DNA from: Stenotrophomonas sp.
GTDB lineage: Bacteria; Pseudomonadota; Gammaproteobacteria; Xanthomonadales; Xanthomonadaceae
Assembly (NCBI GenBank): GCA_003525885.1
Contig: DQIG01000265.1
Location: forward strand, 7,758 to 16,612
Direction of reading: 5' to 3'
DNA: 8,855 nt
Under the pieces are notes generated by a model. It searched no databases. It was not told the DNA's origin and saw only the letters and a list, made by a program, of their open reading frames with translations. The translations under genes and the position numbers were made by a program. Positions within the stretch are counted from its first letter, which is position 1. Each line of letters begins with the position of its first letter. This document shows, piece after piece, positions 1-6,820 of the stretch.

Positions 1-2
1 CG

Positions 3-719
3 GCCGGCGGCGCCCAGGGCACGACGCTGGTCTTCGCCGTGCCGCCCGGCCGGTGGAAGATCTCCCACCTGAGCGCGGGCCTCTTCACCGTCAGCCTGTG
101 CCTGGGCGCGCCCTCGTTCGAGGTCGCCGCCGGCGAGGTGGTCTACGCCGGCTTCTGGAAGCGCGTCGCGGCCTACATGATCGACTACTTCGTACTGGCC
201 ATTCCGGGCGGCATCATCGGCGCCATCATCGGCGTGGTGCTGGGCGCCAGCATGGGGGCGGTGGGCAGTGGCGAGACCTCCATCGAAATCGTCGCGCAGC
301 TGGCCAGCGCGCTGATCAACATGGCCATTGGCGTGGCCTACTACACCTGGTTCCATTCCTCGCAGGGCGGCGCCACGCTGGGCAAGATGGCGGTCGGCAT
401 CAAGGTCGTGCGCAGCAACGGTGACCGCCTGACCCGGGGCCGCGCCTTCGGTCGCTACTGGGCCATGCTGCTGAGCAGCTTCACCCTCGGCATCGGCTTC
501 CTGATGGCCGCCTTCACCGAGCGCAAGCAGGGCCTCCACGACATGATCTGCGACACCCTGGTGGTCGACCGCTGGGCCTACACCGACCAGCCGCACCTGC
601 AGCGCCATGAGCTGGGTACGGTCACCATCGTGATCCTGGTGCTGACCGGCCTGCTGTCGCTGGCGGGCCTGGTGCTGCTGGTGGCCGCGGTCGGCTTCAT
701 CGCCAAGATGGCCTCATGA
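3..719 (+). CDS. RDD family membrane protein with unusual N-terminal fusion (5' partial)
   Basis: The frame is open to the left window edge, so the true start is outside; a GTG at 39 is only the first in-window start codon. Numbering from that GTG, residues 1-37 are a soluble, beta-rich segment (VPPGRWKISHL, then FEVAAGEVVYAG) typical of small secreted DUF2846-like proteins. Residues 36-180 are an RDD domain: it opens with YAGFWKRVAAYMID (R42, D49), has hydrophobic helices near 51-70, 86-105 and 141-159, the GATLGKMAVGIKVV loop, and closes with ERKQGLHDMICDTLVV (D168). A further membrane helix spans about 193-221. RDD proteins are poorly characterised inner-membrane proteins; some have been linked to ion transport, but no substrate can be read here. 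In related bacteria RDD domains often follow a cytoplasmic GYF_2 domain, which is absent. The RDD assignment is firm; the nature of the N-terminus is uncertain and may reflect a deletion, a real fusion or a misassembly. Confidence 0.8.
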   Translation, partial: AGGAQGTTLVFAVPPGRWKISHLSAGLFTVSLCLGAPSFEVAAGEVVYAGFWKRVAAYMIDYFVLAIPGGIIGAIIGVVLGASMGAVGSGETSIEIVAQLASALINMAIGVAYYTWFHSSQGGATLGKMAVGIKVVRSNGDRLTRGRAFGRYWAMLLSSFTLGIGFLMAAFTERKQGLHDMICDTLVVDRWAYTDQPHLQRHELGTVTIVILVLTGLLSLAGLVLLVAAVGFIAKMAS

Positions 720-787
720 ACGGCCATCCTCACGTCTGGCTGCTTGACAGGGGCTGGCCGGGCGTGATTCCTCTAATAAGGTGAAAC

Positions 788-818
788 CTGAACGCCCGGC
801 ACACTACCGGGCGTTCAG
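788..818 (+). terminator. Terminator-like hairpin between RDD gene and topA
   Basis: A perfect 12-bp stem (788-799 pairs with 807-818, core GAACGCCCGG/CCGGGCGTTC) encloses a 7-nt loop. Only a weak T-rich stretch follows (ATTGATTTG). The same 11-mer GAACGCCCGGC appears in the terminator after sppA, read on its coding strand, which suggests a common stem type in this genome. It probably ends transcription from the RDD gene, about 70 nt past its stop codon. It also lies downstream of a TTGACA at 744-749, so it could instead end a short leader or small RNA. Confidence 0.5.
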
Positions 819-822
819 CGTA

Positions 823-850
823 TTGATTTGTCCGTGGCCGCTTCACTAAT
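823..850 (+). promoter_or_regulatory. Candidate sigma70 promoter for topA
   Basis: TTGATT (823-828) and ACTAAT (845-850) are separated by 16 nt, each matching the consensus at four of six positions. Initiation would be near 857, giving a leader of about 56 nt. A 6-bp dyad (GGCCGC at 836-841, GCGGCC at 851-856, 9-nt loop) spans the spacer and the -10 box and could be an operator, a cruciform or chance. In other bacteria topA transcription responds to supercoiling; nothing here proves that. No purine-rich Shine-Dalgarno precedes the topA ATG. Confidence 0.4.
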
Positions 851-912
851 GCGGCCGTTTGCTCCACCCTAGCGGCCCCTCCCCTGCGGCTCGCCCCACA
901 GACACTGCTGCC

Positions 913-3345
<2,433 letters not shown>

Positions 3346-3346
3346 C

Positions 3347-3363
3347 TCCACGCCATGCGTGGA
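3347..3363 (+). repeat. Short hairpin directly after topA stop, possible SMAG-like repeat
   Basis: TCCACGC (3347-3353) pairs with GCGTGGA (3357-3363) around a 3-nt loop, beginning one base after the TAA stop. The arm lengths and 3-nt loop resemble SMAG palindromes. The bases before it, GTAAC from 3342, would be a one-base variant of the GTAG head. No T-run follows, so it is not a classical intrinsic terminator, although it may protect the topA 3' end. Confidence 0.5.
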
Positions 3364-3377
3364 TGAAGGGTCAAGGT

Positions 3378-3402
3378 GTGCGGACCAACGGTCCGCACCT
3401 AC
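3378..3402 (-). repeat. SMAG-type REP palindrome (GTAG-headed)
   Basis: Read on the minus strand, this is GTAG followed by GTGCGGACC, loop GTT, and GGTCCGCAC: a 25-bp element with a perfect 9-bp stem. This matches the SMAG class of S. maltophilia, GTAG-containing REPs of about this size that sit between genes and are thought to be mobilised by RAYT-type transposases. No RAYT gene is in the window. A near-copy of the outer arm (CCGTCCGCACC, 3402-3412) follows and may be a remnant of a second element. Confidence 0.75.
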
Positions 3403-3439
3403 CGTCCGCACCCACCACCCCTTCTGCACGCGGCAGGGG

Positions 3440-3445
3440 GATAAT
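3440..3445 (+). promoter_or_regulatory. Candidate -10 box for tsaC
   Basis: GATAAT matches the sigma70 -10 consensus at five of six positions and lies 28 nt before the tsaC ATG, implying initiation near 3452. No convincing -35 box is seen at the right distance. It overlaps the alternative upstream ATG at 3444, which argues against using that ATG. The REP pair just upstream also fits separate transcription of tsaC. Confidence 0.3.
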
Positions 3446-3473
3446 GAAGGCCCACGTCGGGCCGGTCGCTGCC

Positions 3474-4034
3474 ATGAAAGAACTTACCCTGGACTCTGCT
3501 GTCGCCACGCTCCGCGCCGGCGGCGTGATCGCCTATCCGACCGAAGCAGTCTGGGGCCTGGGCTGCGATCCCTCGCATGAGGCGGCGGTGCACATGGTGC
3601 TGCGGCTGAAGCAGCGCCCGATCGAGAAGGGAATGATCCTGGTTGCCGCCGAACTGTCGCAGCTGGAGGGCTGGGTGCGCCTGCAGGCGTTGCCCGATGC
3701 CCGCCAGCGCGCGGTGCTGGCCAGCTGGCCGGGGGCCAACACCTGGATCCTGCCGGCCGGTTCGCGTGCACAGCCCTGGGTCACCGGCGAGCACAACGGC
3801 ATCGCCGTGCGCATCAGCGCCCATCCGCTGGTCGCCGCCCTGTGCCGCGCCTGGGGTGGCCCCCTGGTCTCCACCAGCGCCAACCTGGCCGGTGAACCAC
3901 CGGCACGCAGCCGTACCGAGCTCGACCCGCGCCTGCTTCGCCTGCTCGATGGCATCCTCGATGGTGAAACCGGCGGCCTGGCCCAGCCCACCCCGATCCG
4001 CGACGCGCTCAGCGGCAACGTGCTGCGCTCCTGA
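3474..4034 (+). CDS. tsaC: L-threonylcarbamoyladenylate synthase TsaC (YrdC/Sua5 family)
   Basis: This 186-residue cytoplasmic enzyme makes threonylcarbamoyl-AMP from L-threonine, bicarbonate and ATP. That is the first step of t6A37 synthesis on ANN-decoding tRNAs; TsaB, TsaD and TsaE complete it and are not in this window. Family motifs are clear: VIAYPTEAVWGLGCDP (18-33), the nucleotide-binding KQRPIEKG (46-53), PGANTWILPA (86-95), IAVRI (110-114) and VSTSANLAGEPP (132-143). The length matches short TsaC of E. coli (190 residues), without the extra Sua5 domain. ATG 3474 gives the usual N-terminus. An in-frame ATG at 3444 would add ten residues, but the G-run before it is only 3 nt away, too close for a normal ribosome site. 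A 43-nt gap separates it from the next gene on the same strand. Confidence 0.96.
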   Translation: MKELTLDSAVATLRAGGVIAYPTEAVWGLGCDPSHEAAVHMVLRLKQRPIEKGMILVAAELSQLEGWVRLQALPDARQRAVLASWPGANTWILPAGSRAQPWVTGEHNGIAVRISAHPLVAALCRAWGGPLVSTSANLAGEPPARSRTELDPRLLRLLDGILDGETGGLAQPTPIRDALSGNVLRS

Positions 4035-4077
4035 ACCGACGATTGCACTGCCGCGGACAATCGCGCACCCTGCCGCC

Positions 4078-4767
4078 ATGAACCTGCTGCGCACCGCCCT
4101 GGGCCTGTTCCTGTTGCTGCCATGGACCGCACCGGCCGCCGAGGACGTGCGCGTGTACCGCTGTGTCGCCAGCAACGGCGCCGTGGCCCTGCAGGACAAG
4201 CCATGCAGCAGTGGCCGGCAGGAAGTGCGTGACCTGCAGCGCCCGCGTGACCCGGCACCACGGGTGGTGCGCAGCGACGCGACACCTGCGCCGCCGGATG
4301 AGGCCCCGATGATGCGTGATCGCGAGGTCCGCCACGTCTACATCCAGCCGCCGCAGCCGTTGTACGAGTGCGTGAGCGACGACGGTCGTCGTTACACCAG
4401 CGACAACAACGAAGGCAATCCGCGCTGGGTGCCGTTGTGGACCAGCGTCTGGCTCCCGCACGGGCACCACGGCCCGGTCCATCCCGGCCCACGCCCGGCC
4501 TTCGGCACGCCGGTCGGCACCCCCATCGGTGAAGGAACCGGCTACCGGCCGCCCGCGGTGGGTGTCGGCGTGCAGGTTCCGGCCGGCAGCGTCCTGGTCC
4601 GCGACAGCTGCCATGCGCTGCCGCCACAGGAAGTCTGCGCGCGCCTGCGCGACCGCCGCTGGGAACTGGACCGCCGTTACAACAGCGCGCTGCAGAGTGA
4701 ACGCACCGCCATCAGCAACGAACAGCGTGGCATCGACGCACGCCTGTCGCGGGACTGCGGACGCTGA
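4078..4767 (+). CDS. Secreted cysteine-rich DUF4124-type protein, paralogue 1
   Basis: A 229-residue exported protein of unknown function. Residues 1-21 are a signal peptide (MNLLRTALGLFLLLPWTAPAA), probably cleaved before E22. A DUF4124-like segment follows, with YRC (C29) and LQDKPC (C43). A linker (50-90) leads to a second similar segment, YECVSDDGRRYTSD (C98). A Gly/Pro/His-rich stretch (115-170) precedes a C-terminal module VRDSC-HALPPQEVC (C178, C187) and a predicted charged helix ending in RDC (C227). Six cysteines in an exported protein suggest disulfides, consistent with a periplasmic or outer-surface location. The next gene encodes the same architecture, so the two are probably an old tandem duplication. 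The start is the first ATG before the signal peptide; no strong ribosome site is visible, although GACAAT at 4056-4061 could be a -10 box. DUF4124 proteins are common in Xanthomonadaceae and have no known activity. Confidence 0.85.
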   Translation: MNLLRTALGLFLLLPWTAPAAEDVRVYRCVASNGAVALQDKPCSSGRQEVRDLQRPRDPAPRVVRSDATPAPPDEAPMMRDREVRHVYIQPPQPLYECVSDDGRRYTSDNNEGNPRWVPLWTSVWLPHGHHGPVHPGPRPAFGTPVGTPIGEGTGYRPPAVGVGVQVPAGSVLVRDSCHALPPQEVCARLRDRRWELDRRYNSALQSERTAISNEQRGIDARLSRDCGR

Positions 4768-4801
4768 GCGCAGCGCCTGCCGTGGCATGTACGCTGTGCG
4801 C

Positions 4802-5521
4802 ATGAAGAACCTGATCTGGCTGGCCCTGGGCCTGTTCGCCGGCAACGCAATGGCTGACGACGGGGTGATCTACCGCTGCACCTCCAGCAACAGCGATGTG
4901 CCCACCCTGCAACGTACGCCCTGCCCGGCCGGCAGCAAGCAGCAGGTGGTGCGGATTCCGGCGGCCGCCAGTGCGCCACCTGCGCCGGCCACACCGGCCC
5001 CGGCGCCTTCGCTACCCGAACCAGCGACGACAAGTGCACCACCCGCTTCCGCGCCCAGCCCCCGCCGCCCCGGCGAAGGACGCACGATCATGGAAGCCGG
5101 CATGGTCGAACGCGAAGGCGGCGACCTGATACTCGACAGTGCATCGCTGCCACGCCAGGCCGATGCCGCGCCGGACAGCAATGCGCCGCCGAAGCCGCCG
5201 CTGCCACCGATCTTCCAGTGCACCGACAGCCAGGGCGGTGGTTACCTGCACGAGTACGAAGCCGCCCCCGGGCGCTGCGAACTGATGACCGTGCAGGGCC
5301 TGGGTGGCGCCACGCCGGTCAATGCCGCCGGCTGCGAAGTGGTACGCGACCGCTGCGAGGAACTGCCGGACGCGCAGCGCTGCAGCAGCTGGCAGCAACG
5401 CTTCCGCGATGCACGTGGCCGTGAGCGGTTCGCCTCGCCGGAAAACCGCGACAACGCCCGTGGCGAACGCGAACGGCTGCAGGGCGTGCTGGAGGCCAGC
5501 AACTGCCCGGTACCGGGATGA
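4802..5521 (+). CDS. Secreted cysteine-rich DUF4124-type protein, paralogue 2
   Basis: A 239-residue exported protein of unknown function. The signal peptide is about residues 1-18 (MKNLIWLALGLFAGNAMA), cleaved before DDG. The first DUF4124-like segment has YRC (C26) and LQRTPCPAGS (C41). A Pro/Ala-rich linker (53-90), probably flexible, is followed by a second segment, FQCTDSQGGGYLHEYE (C140, C159). The C-terminal module reads VRDRCEELPDAQRC (C185, C194) and a charged helix ending at C235; C178 is extra. The paralogue upstream shows C-x8-C-x39-C in this module and this one C-x8-C-x40-C. ATG 4802 starts the signal peptide; ATG 4787 would add five residues. There is no Shine-Dalgarno. TACGCT at 4790-4795 placed just before the ATG would give a leaderless or nearly leaderless transcript if it is a -10 box. 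The gene ends before a SMAG pair. Confidence 0.85.
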   Translation: MKNLIWLALGLFAGNAMADDGVIYRCTSSNSDVPTLQRTPCPAGSKQQVVRIPAAASAPPAPATPAPAPSLPEPATTSAPPASAPSPRRPGEGRTIMEAGMVEREGGDLILDSASLPRQADAAPDSNAPPKPPLPPIFQCTDSQGGGYLHEYEAAPGRCELMTVQGLGGATPVNAAGCEVVRDRCEELPDAQRCSSWQQRFRDARGRERFASPENRDNARGERERLQGVLEASNCPVPG

Positions 5522-5531
5522 CAACCATCCG

Positions 5532-5604
5532 GTAGTGCCGGCCGCTGGCCGGCAACTGCAATCACCTGAAGATCCTGTGGTTGCCGGCCAGCGGCCGGCA
5601 CTAC
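5532..5604. repeat. Inverted pair of 25-bp SMAG REP elements
   Basis: The element at 5532-5556 (GTAG, arm TGCCGGCC, loop GCT, arm GGCCGGCA, then AC) is repeated as a perfect 25-bp inverted copy at 5580-5604, with a 23-bp spacer. GTAG heads face outward. Each half folds alone, and the two halves could also pair as one long stem-loop. It fills the 93-bp gap between two convergent genes (ends 5521 and 5615), where it may stabilise or end both transcripts. The GTAG head, the arms and the 3-nt loop identify the S. maltophilia SMAG class. Confidence 0.85.
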
Positions 5605-5614
5605 CACCGGAAGA

Positions 5615-6391
5615 TCAGAACCCGTAACGCAGGAAACCGCCATCCACTGCGATGCACTCGCCGGTGACATAGCTGGCTGCGGGCAGGCACAGGAAGCCCA
5701 CGGCCGCGGCCACTTCCTCCGGTTCACCGATGCGGCGCATCGGCGTGCGATTGACCACTTCCTCGTAGTAGTCCGGGTCCGACAACGGACCGGACGTGCG
5801 CCGCGTGCGGATGTACCAGGGCGCCACCGCGTTGACCCGGATGCCATCCTCCGCCCACTCGACCGCGAGGTTGCGGGTCATCTGGTGCATCGCGGCCTTG
5901 GTCATGCCGTAGACCACGCCACTGCGCACGTGGGTCAGGCCGGACACGCTGCCGACGTTGACGATCGACGACGAGGCGTGCCGGGCCAGCAGCGGATGCG
6001 CGTAGCGCGACAGCTCGAAGGCCGAGAACAGGTTGGTCTCGAAGATCTTGCGCCACTCGTCCTCGGAGTACTCCGTGGCCGCCTTGGTGACGTTGCCGCC
6101 AGCGTTGTTGACCAGGATGTGCAGGCCATCGCTGTGGTCTTCCACCCAGTCCAGGATCTGCCGGCGGTCCTCGTCATCGGAGACATCGGCAGCCAGCGCG
6201 TGCACCTGGTGCTGCGGATACACATCCAGCAGTTCGTCGCGCGCCGTCTCCAGCATGTCGATGTCGCGGCCGACGATCATCAGGTCGGCGCCGAGGCCGG
6301 CCAGTTCGTGCGCGATGGCCAGGCCGATGCCGGCGCTGGCGCCGGTGATCAGGGCAGTCTGGCCGTCCAGGCGCCACCGTTGCTGGGTCAT
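5615..6391 (-). CDS. SDR family oxidoreductase, tropinone reductase-like
   Basis: A 258-residue classical short-chain dehydrogenase/reductase, expected to be a soluble cytoplasmic NAD(P)H-dependent carbonyl reductase or alcohol dehydrogenase. The cofactor motif TGASAGIG is at 16-23, NNAG at 95-98, and the catalytic set is N120, S148, Y161 and K165 (YGMTK). R42 after the second strand (IVGRD) suggests NADP(H). VAPWYIRT (189-196), then TPMRRIGEPEEVAAAVGFLCLP and YVTGECIAVDGG, is the pattern seen in plant tropinone reductases and their bacterial homologues; the substrate cannot be deduced and bacterial members are unlikely to act on tropinone. The start is well supported: GGAGG lies 4 nt upstream of the ATG on the minus strand (6396-6400). 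It is divergent from the small lipoprotein gene and convergent with the DUF4124 gene, so it is probably transcribed alone. A TATCCT (6437-6432, minus strand) is a possible -10 box. Confidence 0.93.
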   Translation of the reverse strand: MTQQRWRLDGQTALITGASAGIGLAIAHELAGLGADLMIVGRDIDMLETARDELLDVYPQHQVHALAADVSDDEDRRQILDWVEDHSDGLHILVNNAGGNVTKAATEYSEDEWRKIFETNLFSAFELSRYAHPLLARHASSSIVNVGSVSGLTHVRSGVVYGMTKAAMHQMTRNLAVEWAEDGIRVNAVAPWYIRTRRTSGPLSDPDYYEEVVNRTPMRRIGEPEEVAAAVGFLCLPAASYVTGECIAVDGGFLRYGF

Positions 6392-6502
6392 GTGTCCTCC
6401 GGGGCCGCGCCCGCTGTGTTTCGATGCCGCAAGGATACGCGCTCACGGCGGGGCCCTGCCCGGGATGCGACACTGCAGGCACGCCCATCACGGAGTGCCG
6501 CC

Positions 6503-6715
6503 ATGCGCATCCTGATCCTGTCCTCGTCCCTGCTGGCCAGCGTGCTGCTGGTGGCCTGCCAACGTCCGCCGACGCCGAACCCCGAGAAGCCACCGGTGCC
6601 CAAGGCGATGTCGCGTGCGATGCAGGAGCCGCTGGACCGCGCCAAGGGCGCGCAGAAGGCCGTGGACGAAGCGGCCGCACGCGAGCGCAAGGCCGAGGCC
6701 GACGCGACGCAATGA
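6503..6715 (+). CDS. Small predicted lipoprotein (70 aa)
   Basis: A 70-residue protein with a lipoprotein signal: MR, a hydrophobic stretch ILILSSSLLASVLLVA, and lipobox LVAC with the lipidated cysteine at C19. Q20 at position +2 is not an inner-membrane retention residue, so outer-membrane sorting by Lol is likely. The mature part begins with a Pro-rich spacer (21-34, PPTPNPEKPPVPK) and continues as a charged, Ala-rich, probably helical or coiled-coil segment (36-70). A CGGAG ribosome site lies 7 nt before the ATG, and GACACT at 6469-6474 could be a -10 box. The layout (lipid anchor, Pro spacer, single helix) recalls small outer-membrane anchors, but I recognise no family and give no function. 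It runs divergently from the SDR gene. Confidence 0.75.
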   Translation: MRILILSSSLLASVLLVACQRPPTPNPEKPPVPKAMSRAMQEPLDRAKGAQKAVDEAAARERKAEADATQ

Positions 6716-6726
6716 CGGGTGGCCTG

Positions 6727-6767
6727 TGGAGTCAGCGCCCTTTGCGCTGCAAAGGGATCCGACCCCA
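6727..6767. repeat. Imperfect 19-bp dyad, probable intergenic repeat
   Basis: Arms 6727-6745 and 6749-6767 pair at 15 of 19 positions around a 3-nt GCT loop; the inner 8 bp (CCCTTTGC/GCAAAGGG) are perfect. The right arm, AAAGGGATCCGACCCC, resembles a motif I recall as frequent in Stenotrophomonas intergenic regions, usually as a near-perfect palindrome. It lies 11 bp after the lipoprotein stop and may end that transcript or be a decayed REP-type element. Confidence 0.55.
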
Positions 6768-6775
6768 TGAACGAA

Positions 6776-6799
6776 AACGCCCGGCCTAAGCCGGGCGTT
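6776..6799 (-). terminator. Rho-independent terminator of sppA
   Basis: A perfect 10-bp stem (6776-6785 with 6790-6799, core AACGCCCGGC/GCCGGGCGTT) closes a 4-nt loop, about 20 nt past the sppA stop codon. On the minus strand it is followed by TTCGTTC, and with the two T of the stem this gives TTTTCGTT, an adequate U-tract. On the plus strand the tail (CTCATTC) is weaker, so it may work in both directions for the convergent lipoprotein gene. Confidence 0.8.
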
Positions 6800-6820
6800 C
6801 TCATTCGATACCGTTGCCGA

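Noticed and set aside
5885..6502. Upstream in-frame extension of the small lipoprotein across the SDR gene
   Set aside because: This part is antisense to the SDR. The ATG at 6503 has a ribosome site and immediately begins a lipoprotein signal.
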